This document shows, one piece after another, positions 1-8,837 of a stretch of DNA of 64,000 nucleotides. How positions within the stretch are numbered: position 1 is the first letter of the stretch; every line of letters begins with the position of its first letter. A program made the translations under genes and the position numbers. The notes under the pieces were generated by a model. The model searched no databases, was not told the origin of the DNA, and saw only the letters and a program-made list of their open reading frames with translations. The stretch comes from Vicinamibacterales bacterium (GTDB lineage Bacteria; Acidobacteriota; Vicinamibacteria; Vicinamibacterales; 2-12-FULL-66-21). The DNA is taken from assembly GCA_035699745.1 (NCBI GenBank), contig DASSPH010000067.1, positions 1-64,000 on the forward strand. Reading direction: 5' to 3'.

Positions 1-1002
1 CAGAACCTTCCAGGCCTGTCGGTGGCGGTCGGCGTCGGCGGAGAGATCGTCTGGGCCGAAGGGTTTGGCTGGGCGGACGTGGAGAAGCGCGTGCCCGTCA
101 CGCCAGGCATGCGCTTTCGAATCGGCCACACGTCCAAGGCGCTCACCTCGGCAGCCGTCGGCCTGCTCCTCGAGAAAGGGCGGCTGCACCTTGACGATCA
201 GATCCAGAAGTACGTGCCGGCGTTCCCGATCAAACAATGGCCGGTCACGCTGCGGCAGTTGATGGGACACGTGGCGGGGATCAGGCATTACCGCGGTGAA
301 GAAGATTCCGTTCCCACCGCGCACTGCGAGCGAGCCGTCGACGGATTGAAGAACTTCGCGGACGATCCGCTGCTGTTCGAGCCCGGCACGCAATACGGTT
401 ATTCGACGTACGGCTGGGTCCTCGTGAGCGCCGCCGTCGAGGCCGTGGCGAACCAGCCGCTCCCCGCGTTCATGGCGGCGCAGGTGTTCACCCCTTTGGG
501 CATGACGGCGACGTCGTTCGACTCCGCGACGTCACCGATCCCGGACCGGGTGACCTTCTACCAGCGGAGATTCACCGGCGACGCCGGCGAGGGAGTAGTG
601 CCGGCGGCGCGCGTCGACAACTCCTGCTTCGCCGGCGCCGGCGCCATCCTCTCGACCCCCTCCGATCTCGTGCGGTTCGGGACGGGGCTCAATCGCGGCA
701 AGCTGCTGCGCGCGGATACCGTCAGGAAGCTCCAGACACCTCAGGTGCTGAACGCGGGTACGGAAACCGAATACGGTCTCGGCTGGATGGTGGAGGAAGT
801 GACGCTGGCCGGCGAGCCCACCGTCATGGTGCACCACGCCAGCCGGAGCCTGAGAGGCGGCACCACGTCGTTCATGACATTTCCGGCCCGCGGCATCGTC
901 GTCGCGGCGACGGCGAACATCGCCAACGCGATCACGAGGGATATCGCGTTGAACATCGCGCAGGCGTTTGCCGAACAGGGGACAACTGCGACTGCCAGGT
1001 GA
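1..1002 (+). CDS. LACTB-like beta-lactamase-fold protein, 5' end cut, active-site Ser replaced
   Basis: The frame is open from base 1, so the true start lies upstream; 333 codons are visible. The sequence follows the serine beta-lactamase-like family of LACTB and penicillin-binding esterases: a strand-rich N-terminus, the GIRHY segment typical of LACTB, and a YST motif (nt 400-408) at the YxN position. The SxxK motif reads HTSK (His codon nt 127-129), so the nucleophilic serine is missing. The third motif (HxG) reads HAS (nt 835-843) and is also degenerate. The fold is well supported. Hydrolase activity is doubtful; a binding or scaffold role, or a shifted active site, is inferred. Confidence 0.85.
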   Translation, partial: QNLPGLSVAVGVGGEIVWAEGFGWADVEKRVPVTPGMRFRIGHTSKALTSAAVGLLLEKGRLHLDDQIQKYVPAFPIKQWPVTLRQLMGHVAGIRHYRGEEDSVPTAHCERAVDGLKNFADDPLLFEPGTQYGYSTYGWVLVSAAVEAVANQPLPAFMAAQVFTPLGMTATSFDSATSPIPDRVTFYQRRFTGDAGEGVVPAARVDNSCFAGAGAILSTPSDLVRFGTGLNRGKLLRADTVRKLQTPQVLNAGTETEYGLGWMVEEVTLAGEPTVMVHHASRSLRGGTTSFMTFPARGIVVAATANIANAITRDIALNIAQAFAEQGTTATAR

Positions 1003-1011
1003 TCGGTGCAG

Positions 1012-1977
1012 TCATTCCGGCCGGATGTAGCCTTTGTTGGTCCGCTTCGAGACGGTGTTGAAGAAGAAGAACACCTTCTCCATGTTCTCGGCTCCGCGGC
1101 GGATCCAGAACTCATGGTCCTTGCCGGGGACCTCCAGATATATGTGCTGCGCCCCGGCGCCCTGCAGCAGCATGGCCGCGCGCCGCGATGCCGCCACGTT
1201 CACGATGGAATCCTTCTCGCCGTGCATCAGGAGCGTGGCAAAGCTGCGATAGCGCTCGGCGTTCGCCGCGTCGCCGATCCCGCCCGCACCTGAGATCGGG
1301 GCGATGCCGGCCCAGATCTCGGGATGCTTCGCGCCGAGGTGGTAAGTCCCGGCGCCGCCCATCGAATGTCCCATCAGGTAGATGCGGTCGCTGTCGATCG
1401 CGTACCGCTGGCGAATCAACGTGAGCACCGTCATCGCGTCGAGCTCTGACAGCTCGCTCGGTCGTCCGGCTCGCACTCCCCACCATCCCGACAGGCTGAA
1501 ACCCATCGGCGCGACGACGATGAAGCCATGGCGCTCGGCGAAATCAGTGGTTCCGTCGAACAGCATCTGCATCAGCGGCGTGATGTTCAGCCCGTGCAGG
1601 TTCACGATCAGCGGCGCCGGTTTTGCCGGCGTGTAGCCAGACGGGACGAACAGCGCATACGGCATGTCTGCGTCCGCCTCGGCGAGGCGGTAGGTGCATT
1701 CGAGGATGCGCCGCTGGGAGGGGGTCAGACGCGGCTGCGCGGATCGCGGAATACCCTGGAAGCCGCGCGAAATGTCCGGCGGCGGGATGCCGGCGAGCGG
1801 CGACCCGTCGTGATTGACGTTCGGCGTGCCCGCGCTCGCGTCCGCGTGCGCCTGGGTGACGAACGCGCAGGTCTGGCCCGGCGCGAGCTGCGCCGGCGCC
1901 GCGGCCTGCGGAAACGCCGCCGCTGCCGGGAGCAGCAGCCAGGCTGCCGCCATCCAACTCGTGCGCCGATGAATCAT
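1012..1977 (-). CDS. Secreted alpha/beta-hydrolase esterase (PHB depolymerase/feruloyl-esterase-like)
   Basis: 321 aa with an N-terminal signal peptide (hydrophobic residues about 8-25, then Ala-rich). The nucleophile elbow GHSMGG places Ser205; Asp256 in HGEKDS and His288 in GKDHEF complete a catalytic triad in the usual order. The single-domain layout matches secreted polyhydroxybutyrate-depolymerase-like or prolyl-oligopeptidase-like esterases. Substrate cannot be read from sequence. It is transcribed divergently from the sulfatase across 124 bp, so the pair may share a control region. It stops a few bases after the end of the convergent upstream gene. Confidence 0.85.
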   Translation of the reverse strand: MIHRRTSWMAAAWLLLPAAAAFPQAAAPAQLAPGQTCAFVTQAHADASAGTPNVNHDGSPLAGIPPPDISRGFQGIPRSAQPRLTPSQRRILECTYRLAEADADMPYALFVPSGYTPAKPAPLIVNLHGLNITPLMQMLFDGTTDFAERHGFIVVAPMGFSLSGWWGVRAGRPSELSELDAMTVLTLIRQRYAIDSDRIYLMGHSMGGAGTYHLGAKHPEIWAGIAPISGAGGIGDAANAERYRSFATLLMHGEKDSIVNVAASRRAAMLLQGAGAQHIYLEVPGKDHEFWIRRGAENMEKVFFFFNTVSKRTNKGYIRPE

Positions 1978-2101
1978 GGTGGCCCGGGATTATCGCGCAA
2001 TCGGGCGCGCGGCGCAGCGGGCACACGGTCAATCACCTCGACCGCGCCGCCGCGGCCGCTTCGCGTATATCATCCGGCTGCGTTCCGAGGAAGGAGCACG
2101 G

Positions 2102-3658
2102 ATGCGATCGCTGGTGGCAGGTTTCGCGGTGACGGTTTCCATCCTGATCGTGTCGGCCGCGGCGCAGCAGCCGGCGCGCCCCTCGCGGCCGAACATCGTC
2201 TTCATCATGACCGACGATCACGCCGCCCATGCCATCGGCGCCTACGGATCGCGGATCAACCAGACGCCGCACCTCGACCGGTTGGCACGGGAAGGGGCGC
2301 TGCTGACCAACGTGTTCGCCACCAACTCCATCTGCACGCCGAGCCGCGCCGCGATCCTCACCGGCCAGTACTCGCATCTGAACGGCGTGACGATGTTCAA
2401 CCGGTTCGACAATTCGCGAACCACCGTGGCGCGGCTGCTCCAGCGGGCGGGGTATCACACGGGCATGATCGGCAAGTGGCACCTCGGCAGCGATCCTCAG
2501 GGCTTCGATCGCTGGGAGATCCTGCCGGGGCAGGGGGCGTACAAGGATCCGGTGCTCTACACCGAGACCGGCGAGAAGACCTACACCGGCCGCTACGTCA
2601 CCGACGTCATCACCGATCTCGCGCTGGCCTTCCTCGAGCAGCGGCCTCGGGACAAGCCGTTCTTCCTGATGATGCACCACAAGGCGCCGCACCGGCCGTG
2701 GCAGCCGGACGAGGCGTATGCCGCGCAGTTCGCGTCGCGCCGCATCCCCGAGCCGGTCACGCTCTGGGATCGCTATGACACACGGACGGACGCGCTCCAC
2801 GAAAATCAGCAGCGCGTCGCGGCGGATCTCACCAATCGCGACCTGAAGCGGCCGCCGCCGCCCGAGCTCGCCGGCGCCGAGCTGACGAAGTGGCTCGCGT
2901 CCAAGCCGTCGGAAGTCACGATCGTCCGCGACGGAAGGAGCGTGACGCTCACCGGCGACGCGCTCGTGCGCTGGAAGTACCAGCGCTACATGCAGGACTA
3001 CCTCGCGACCGTGCAGTCCGTCGACGACAGCATCGGGCGGGTGACCGCGTTTCTCGACAAGGGCGGCCTGGCGCGCAACACCATCGTCATCTACACCAGC
3101 GATCAGGGCTTCTTCCTTGGCGACCACGGGATGTTCGACAAGCGGTTCATGTACGAAGAGTCGATCCGCATGCCGTTCCTGGTCCGCTGGCCGGCGTCGA
3201 TCAAGCCGGGGACCAGAAGCGACGCCATCGCGCTCAACGTCGATTTCGCGCCGACGTTCCTCGATGCGGCGGCGCTTCCCCCCTCATCCGACATGCAGGG
3301 ACGCAGCCTGCTGCCCGTGCTCCGCGGGCGGACGCCGCGCGACTGGCGCACGTCGATGTACTACCGCTACTACCACGATCCCGGCGACCACAACACGCGG
3401 CAGCACTACGGCGTTCGCACGCTCACGCACAAGCTGATTTACTTCTGGACGAAGGATCAGTGGGAGCTGTTCGACCTGCGCACGGATCCGTACGAGCTGC
3501 ACAATCTCTATGGCGAGCCCGGGCAGGAAACGCTGACGGCGTCGCTCAAGAGCGAGCTGGCGCGATTGAAGCGCGAAGCGCGCGACGACGATCAGCTCGC
3601 CGATCGTCAGCTGCCGAACGGCGTGGACGGTCCGGTCGCGAAATTGCGAGGGAAATGA
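2102..3658 (+). CDS. Secreted sulfatase (Cys-type, formylglycine-dependent)
   Basis: 518 aa. The start is ATG 2102, set by the AAGGAG ribosome site at 2091-2096 and the signal peptide that follows; the frame is open further upstream but has no better start. Asp38-Asp39 in the FIMTDDH segment are the usual calcium ligands. The sulfatase signature CTPSR begins at Cys78, which would be converted to formylglycine by a sulfatase-modifying enzyme not seen in this window. Length and motifs fit family S1 arylsulfatases/heparan-sulfatase-like enzymes acting on sulfated glycans or sulfate esters in the periplasm. The substrate is unknown. It is followed at once by a long repeat cluster. Confidence 0.92.
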   Translation: MRSLVAGFAVTVSILIVSAAAQQPARPSRPNIVFIMTDDHAAHAIGAYGSRINQTPHLDRLAREGALLTNVFATNSICTPSRAAILTGQYSHLNGVTMFNRFDNSRTTVARLLQRAGYHTGMIGKWHLGSDPQGFDRWEILPGQGAYKDPVLYTETGEKTYTGRYVTDVITDLALAFLEQRPRDKPFFLMMHHKAPHRPWQPDEAYAAQFASRRIPEPVTLWDRYDTRTDALHENQQRVAADLTNRDLKRPPPPELAGAELTKWLASKPSEVTIVRDGRSVTLTGDALVRWKYQRYMQDYLATVQSVDDSIGRVTAFLDKGGLARNTIVIYTSDQGFFLGDHGMFDKRFMYEESIRMPFLVRWPASIKPGTRSDAIALNVDFAPTFLDAAALPPSSDMQGRSLLPVLRGRTPRDWRTSMYYRYYHDPGDHNTRQHYGVRTLTHKLIYFWTKDQWELFDLRTDPYELHNLYGEPGQETLTASLKSELARLKREARDDDQLADRQLPNGVDGPVAKLRGK

Positions 3659-4275
3659 GGCACGGAAGCGACTCGCTTCGCTCGCTATCGGGCTCAGGGC
3701 AGGGAAGCGACTCGCTTCCTTCCCTGCAGCCCCCTGCCCGACAGGGAGCGCAGCGACTCGCTTCCTTGCCCGCAGCCCGTTGCCCGACAGGGAAGCGACG
3801 CGACTCGCTTCGCTCGCTCTCGGGCTCAGGGCAGGGAAGCGACTCGCTTCGCTCGCCGTCGGGCACGGCGCCGAGGCCCTATCCGCGACAGGAAGCAACG
3901 CGACAGTCATCCTTGCTTAAGCTCCTTGCCCGACAGGGAGCGACGCGACTCGCTTCCTTGCCCGCAGCCCGTTGCCCGACAGGGAAGCCACGCGACTCGC
4001 TTCGCTCGCTCTCGGGCTCAGGGGAGGGAAGCGACTCGCTTCGCTCGCTCTCGGGCTCGGGCGAGGAAGCGACTCGCTTCGCTCGCTCTCAAGCTCGGGC
4101 AAGCAAGCGACTCGCTCCGCTCGCTATCGGGCTAAGGGCACGGAAGCGACTGCCCGCCAGGGAGCGCAGCGACTCGCTTCCTTGCCCGACAGGGAGCGCA
4201 GCGACTCGCTTCCCTGCCCGCAGCCCGTTGCCCGACAGGGAGCGAAGCGACTCTCCCTTCGTCCGCCGCCGCGCC
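3659..4275. repeat. Dense cluster of short imperfect inverted repeats (GAAGCGACTCGCTTC family)
   Basis: The 637 bp between the sulfatase and the transporter consist almost wholly of a mosaic of short units. The unit GACTCGCTTC occurs 11 times, often inside GAAGCGACTCGCTTC, a perfect 7-bp inverted repeat around one base. Alternating partners are TTGCCCGACAGGGA, CCCGCAGCCCGTTGCCCGACAGGG and GCTCGCTCTCGGGCTC. Because the units avoid stop codons, all frames on both strands stay open, giving false reading frames. A related but shorter cluster occurs at 45279-45412. No transposase, direct-repeat/spacer regularity or attachment site was seen. Function unknown. Confidence 0.9.
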
Positions 4276-4295
4276 GTCCGGATGAATCGCCCGCA

Positions 4296-5576
4296 ATGCG
4301 CGGCATACTACAGCCGGTGAGTCCGGCCGTCCTCTCGTTGCTCGCGCTCGTCGTCGCCCTCGGTCTGTCGATGACGTCGCGGATCAACGTCGGCTGGCTG
4401 GCGCTGTCGTTCGCCTGGCTGATCGGCGTCTATGCCGCGGATCTGCGCCCGGACGCGGTGATCGGCGGCTTTCCCGTCTCGCTCTTCATCACGCTCTCGG
4501 GTGTCACGCTGCTGTTCGCGGTGGCGGAGGCGAACGGCAGCCTCGAGGCGCTGGCCAATCGCGCGATGGCCCCGGCGCGCGGCCGCGCGCGCCTCATCCC
4601 GCTGCTGTTGTTCGCCATCGCCTGCGGCTTGTCGTCGGTCGGTCCCGGCGCGGTGTCGACCGTTGCGCTGCTCGCGCCGCTGGCGATGACGATGGGCGTG
4701 CGCGCGGGTCTGCCGCCGTTGGTGATCGCCCTGATGGTCGCCAACGGCGCCAACGCGGGTAACCTCTCGCCGTTCTCGGCGGTAGGGGTGATCGCCAACG
4801 GCGCGATGGCGAAGATCGGCCTGGGCGGTTTCGAGGGAAGAGTCTGGTTCGCCAACTTCGCCGCGCATGTGCTCGTCGCCGGCGCCGCATACGCCGCTCA
4901 TCTGTGGACCACGCGGTCGGCGCCGCCGGACGACGCTCGAGGCGCTGCGCCGATCGCGGCGCACGCGCCAATGCCGGCGGCGCAACGCTGGACGCTGCTG
5001 CTGATCGCCGCCTGGATCGCCGGCGTCATCGCGTTGAACCTGCACCTCGGCCTCTCCGCATTCGCCGCCGCTGCCATCATCCTGCTGACGACGCGGAGCG
5101 ACGAGTCCGCCGCCGTCAAACGCATGCCGTGGAGCATCATCATGATGGTCTGTGGCGTGTCGGTGCTGATCGCGCTGCTGGAGAAGACGGGCGGAATGGA
5201 CCTGTTCACCACGCTCCTGGCCCGCCTCGCGTCGCCGGCGACGCTGAACGGCGTGATCGCCTTCGTCACCGGCGGCATCTCCACCTACAGCAGCACCTCC
5301 GGGGTCGTCCTCCCCACATTTCTGCCGACGGCAGCGACGCTGGTCGAGCGGGTCGGCGGCGGCGATCCGCTCGCGGTCGCCTTGTCGATCAACGTCGGCT
5401 CCTCCCTGGTCGACGTGTCGCCACTGTCGACGATCGGCGCCCTGTGCGTGGCGGCGGCGGCGGACGCGGTCACCGGCCGCACGCTGTTCCGCGCGATGCT
5501 GCTGTGGGGCCTGGCGATGACGGTGGTCGGCGCCGTTTTCTGCGCGCTCTTCGCGCCGGTGCTCGCCGCGCGCTGA
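4296..5576 (+). CDS. MatC/SLC13-like dicarboxylate transporter
   Basis: 426 aa, strongly hydrophobic, about 10-12 membrane segments in two halves. The pattern of the first half (residues 15-150, with SSVGPGAVSTVALLAP and VANGANAGNLSPFS segments) resembles the MatC N-terminal domain; the C-terminal half repeats the hairpin with STYSSTSGVVLPTFLP. Such carriers move malonate, succinate or related organic anions, with sodium or proton coupling. ATG 4296 is chosen over the open frame extending into the repeat cluster; GTG 4317 is also possible. Nothing in the flanks reveals the substrate. Confidence 0.8.
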   Translation: MRGILQPVSPAVLSLLALVVALGLSMTSRINVGWLALSFAWLIGVYAADLRPDAVIGGFPVSLFITLSGVTLLFAVAEANGSLEALANRAMAPARGRARLIPLLLFAIACGLSSVGPGAVSTVALLAPLAMTMGVRAGLPPLVIALMVANGANAGNLSPFSAVGVIANGAMAKIGLGGFEGRVWFANFAAHVLVAGAAYAAHLWTTRSAPPDDARGAAPIAAHAPMPAAQRWTLLLIAAWIAGVIALNLHLGLSAFAAAAIILLTTRSDESAAVKRMPWSIIMMVCGVSVLIALLEKTGGMDLFTTLLARLASPATLNGVIAFVTGGISTYSSTSGVVLPTFLPTAATLVERVGGGDPLAVALSINVGSSLVDVSPLSTIGALCVAAAADAVTGRTLFRAMLLWGLAMTVVGAVFCALFAPVLAAR

Positions 5577-5617
5577 CCTGCTACCATTAGGGGCCCCCGG
5601 AACCACGAACCCACGTA

Positions 5618-7660
5618 ATGGTCCATCTGCGCAAGTTGTTGGCAGGCCTCGGCCTGGGCACGCTCGCGGCGCTGATCGTGCTCGGCGCCTCGGCGTCCGG
5701 CGATCTCCTCGACCGGGTCGAGCTCACCACCTACGACTGGCGGATGCGCCTTGCGGCGGATCCCGCCTCGGTCAACCAGGACATCGTCCTCGTCGAAATC
5801 AACGATCTGAGCATCCGCGAGCTGCAGACCGGCTACCGGATGCGCTGGCCCTGGCCGCGGGTCGCCATCGGGCTCGCGATCGACTTTCTCCATCGCGGCG
5901 GCGCGAAGGTGATCGCGGTCGACATCGCGTTCACCGAACACGACCAGGTTCTGAAGTACAGCTTCGACGATCCCAGCGACGAGTGGAGCGGTGCGCAGAG
6001 CGACGACAAGCTGGTGGAGTTCGCCCGCGCCTCGGGCAACGTGGTCATGCTGGCCGACGCCGTCTACGAGGGGATCGCGGATGCGAAGGTGAAGGACGCG
6101 CATCCCGCGAACTGGGCGGCGTCGCCGTACCGTATCGGCCCGCTCGCGGAGCCGCGCCCGCTGGTGCTCGCGCCGTATCAGGAGCTGACGGACGCGGCGG
6201 CCGCGCTCGGGCACAACCACCTGACGACGGATGACGACGGGCCGGCACGCCGGATGTCGCCGTTCATCGTCAGCGATGGCAAGGAACTGCCGTCGCTCGG
6301 CGTGGCGGCGGCGCTGCGCGCGGCGAACGTGGCGGCGTCCGAGGTGTTCGCCGAGGGGGAGTACCTGCGTCTTGGCAGCGCGCGCATGCCGCTGATCCGG
6401 AGGCGGATAGACGAACGCGATCAGTGGTCGATGCTGATCAACTACCGCGCCCCGGCGCTCGTCCGCAATCAAAGGGGGGAACTGGAGCCGCCCTACCGCT
6501 CTTACGAGTTCCGCGAGATTTTTGCCGCCGAGCAGGAGATCCAGAAAGGGCTGAAGCCGCGGCTCGATCCATCCGTGTTCAAGAACAAGATCGTGTTCAT
6601 CGGTCTGACCGCATCGGGCCTGCTCGACGTGTTCCGCACGCCGATGTCGACGTCGGGCTCCGGAGTGATGCCGGGCATCCAGCTGCATGCCAGCATCACC
6701 GACAGCATCCTGGCCAACCGCTTCATCCATCCCGCGTCCTCTGCCTCCCGCATCGCGTCCGTGCTGATCACCGCCGCGGCGATCGGCCTGCTCGCCGCGT
6801 TCCTGCCATTCGCCGCCGCGGCCGGCGCGTCGCTGGCGATCCTCGGCGGCTGGACGTTGTTCGCCGTCGCCGCCTTCAAGGGGGGGCAGTGGCTGAATCT
6901 CGTCCAGCCGGTCGCCGCCGGCGGCGCCGCGCTGTTCTTCGGGACCGCCTACCGGTACTTCGTCGAAGGGCGGGAGAAGCGCAAGGTCGCGAAGCTGTTC
7001 GGCCGGTACGTGTCGAAAGACGTCTACGCCCAGCTGATGGCGCACCCGGAACAGGCGGAGCTCGGCGGGGCGCGCCGCGAAATGACGGTCCTCTTCTCCG
7101 ACATCCGCGGCTTCACCTCCGTGACCGAGCGCGGCGACCCGGAGGAGCTGGTCGGCCAGTTGAACGAGTACTTCTCGCGGATGGTCGCGATCGTGTTCCG
7201 GAACAAGGGAACGGTCGATAAGTTCGTCGGCGACATGGTCATGGCGCTGTTCTCGGCGCCGCTGGACGATCCCGACCACGCCGAGAACGGCGTGAGGACG
7301 GCGATCGAGATGGTGCGCGAGCTGGCCGAGTTGAACAAGGCGTGGGCGGCGCGCGGCATGACGCAGCTCGATATCGGCATCGGCGTCAACTCCGGCGAGA
7401 TGATCGCCGGCAACATCGGCTCCTCGTCGATCATGAGCTACACCGTGATCGGCGACAACGTGAACCTGGGCGCGCGGCTGGAATCGCTGAACAAGGAATA
7501 CAAGTGCCGGATTATCATCAGTGACGCCACCCGCGCCCGGCTGAAGCAGCAGTACGACCTCCGCCCGCTCGGCGGCGTGGTCGTCAAAGGCAAGAGCAAG
7601 GCCGTCGAGATTTTCGAGGTGAAGGTTCCCGCTCCCCTTGTAGAGGTACAGACGACATGA
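5618..7660 (+). CDS. CHASE2-domain class III adenylate cyclase
   Basis: 680 aa. One N-terminal membrane segment, a CHASE2 sensor domain (about 35-380), three closely spaced membrane segments (about 385-450), then a class III nucleotide cyclase domain (about 485-650). All catalytic residues are present: metal-binding Asp495 and Asp539, substrate-specifying Lys535 and Thr609 (adenine-type), transition-state Asn616 and Arg620. It should make cAMP in the cytoplasm in response to an extracytoplasmic signal. Its stop overlaps the start of the next gene (ATGA), and a cyclic-nucleotide-binding channel follows two genes on, which suggests a local cAMP effector. Confidence 0.93.
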   Translation: MVHLRKLLAGLGLGTLAALIVLGASASGDLLDRVELTTYDWRMRLAADPASVNQDIVLVEINDLSIRELQTGYRMRWPWPRVAIGLAIDFLHRGGAKVIAVDIAFTEHDQVLKYSFDDPSDEWSGAQSDDKLVEFARASGNVVMLADAVYEGIADAKVKDAHPANWAASPYRIGPLAEPRPLVLAPYQELTDAAAALGHNHLTTDDDGPARRMSPFIVSDGKELPSLGVAAALRAANVAASEVFAEGEYLRLGSARMPLIRRRIDERDQWSMLINYRAPALVRNQRGELEPPYRSYEFREIFAAEQEIQKGLKPRLDPSVFKNKIVFIGLTASGLLDVFRTPMSTSGSGVMPGIQLHASITDSILANRFIHPASSASRIASVLITAAAIGLLAAFLPFAAAAGASLAILGGWTLFAVAAFKGGQWLNLVQPVAAGGAALFFGTAYRYFVEGREKRKVAKLFGRYVSKDVYAQLMAHPEQAELGGARREMTVLFSDIRGFTSVTERGDPEELVGQLNEYFSRMVAIVFRNKGTVDKFVGDMVMALFSAPLDDPDHAENGVRTAIEMVRELAELNKAWAARGMTQLDIGIGVNSGEMIAGNIGSSSIMSYTVIGDNVNLGARLESLNKEYKCRIIISDATRARLKQQYDLRPLGGVVVKGKSKAVEIFEVKVPAPLVEVQTT

Positions 7661-8790
7661 AGGCAGCAGCAATCGTTCTCGCGGCAGTGTTCGTGGCGGG
7701 CCTGGCGAGCCCGGCGCGCGCGCAGCTCGGTGGACTGGGCAAGCTCAAGAAGCTCGGCGACAAGGCTGTCGACACGAAGAACAAGGTCGACGATCTGAGC
7801 TTCTCCGAACAGGAGGAACGGCAGCTGGGCGAGCAGGTGAGCCTGCAGCTGCGGAACCGGTTCGGCGTGATGCAGGACGAGAAGGTCGCGAAGTACGTGA
7901 CGCTCCTCGGAACCATGCTTGCCCAGGCGAGCGCGAAGCCCGCGCTGGACTGGAAGTTCATCGTGCTCGACACCGAGGGCGTCAACGCGTTTGCCGCGCC
8001 CGGCGGCTTCGTGCACGTCACCCGCGGCCTGCTCGGCCTCGTCAAGAGCGAGGCGGAGCTCGCCGGCGTGCTGGGGCACGAACTGACGCACATAACGGCC
8101 AAGCACACCATTCGCGCCATCCAGAAATCGAAAACCGTTTCGCTCAGTGCGGACGCGGCCGGCAGCGGCGGCGGCATGCGCGGCGAGTTGATCAAGCGGG
8201 CGACCGAAGCCGCCTACAAGTCGATCCTGGAAGGGGACTTCAACCGCGACGACGAGCGCGAGTCCGATGAGGTCGGTGCGAAGCTCGCCAACAGCGTGGG
8301 ATACGCTCCCAACGGCATCGCCGAAGTCCTGAAGAAGATCCAGGCGCGCAACGGCTCGAGGCAGGATCGCAACGGCATGTTCGCCTCGCACCCGGCGATC
8401 AAGGACCGCATCGCCGACAACGAGAAGCAGATCAAGTCCGCGAAGCTCACCGCCACCGCCACCGGCGAAGCGCGCTACAAGCAGAACATCACGTTCGACG
8501 CCAGGCCGATTACCGAGGTCGCCACCGCCGAGGAAGGGGCCGCCGGTCTCGCCGCCGGCGACAAGAAGAAGGACGACGACAAGAAGGCGGAGGAGTCGAA
8601 GAAGAAGGGCGGGCTCGGCCTGAGCGCGATTACCGGAGGCAAACAGCAGGCGTCGACGCAGCAGGCGTCGTCGGCTGGCGCCCGCGGCGGCGTGCCGGAT
8701 CGCGACGCGAAGGGGGGACCGAACAAGAACGCGATCAACGTGCGCGTGACCGCCGCCGAGATCGAGGCGTTCAAGAAGGGGATCGCCTGA
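7657..8790 (+). CDS. Secreted M48-family metalloprotease
   Basis: 377 aa with signal peptide (residues 1-22, ending ARAQ). The zinc motif HELTH (His141, Glu142, His145) and the third ligand Glu202 in ESDEVG identify family M48 of the BepA/LoiP/Oma1-like periplasmic type; the preceding AFAAPGGFVHVTRGL segment is also typical. The C-terminal third (about 280-377) is rich in Lys, Glu, Gly and Ala and probably disordered. It is translationally coupled to the cyclase by a 4-bp ATGA overlap. A role in envelope protein quality control is known for the family; a link to cAMP signalling is inferred from position only. Confidence 0.9.
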   Translation: MKAAAIVLAAVFVAGLASPARAQLGGLGKLKKLGDKAVDTKNKVDDLSFSEQEERQLGEQVSLQLRNRFGVMQDEKVAKYVTLLGTMLAQASAKPALDWKFIVLDTEGVNAFAAPGGFVHVTRGLLGLVKSEAELAGVLGHELTHITAKHTIRAIQKSKTVSLSADAAGSGGGMRGELIKRATEAAYKSILEGDFNRDDERESDEVGAKLANSVGYAPNGIAEVLKKIQARNGSRQDRNGMFASHPAIKDRIADNEKQIKSAKLTATATGEARYKQNITFDARPITEVATAEEGAAGLAAGDKKKDDDKKAEESKKKGGLGLSAITGGKQQASTQQASSAGARGGVPDRDAKGGPNKNAINVRVTAAEIEAFKKGIA

Positions 8791-8837
8791 CGGCGCTTCA
8801 CACCAGCCATCTCATCCTGGGCATCACGGCGCTCGCC

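Noticed and set aside
2033-3127. Long minus-strand open frame inside the sulfatase gene
   Set aside because: GC-rich shadow of a well-supported gene; no family pattern, Arg/Ala-rich.
3659-4275. CRISPR array
   Set aside because: Units are irregular in spacing and there are no unique spacers or cas genes.
3546-4320. Open frames on both strands through the repeat cluster, suggesting repetitive proteins
   Set aside because: The repeats lack stop codons in all six frames, no ribosome site precedes them, and translations are low complexity.
5285-7672. Very long minus-strand frame opposite the adenylate cyclase
   Set aside because: Shadow frame: the cyclase on the plus strand has all catalytic residues and this one has only low-complexity Arg/Gly/Asp sequence.
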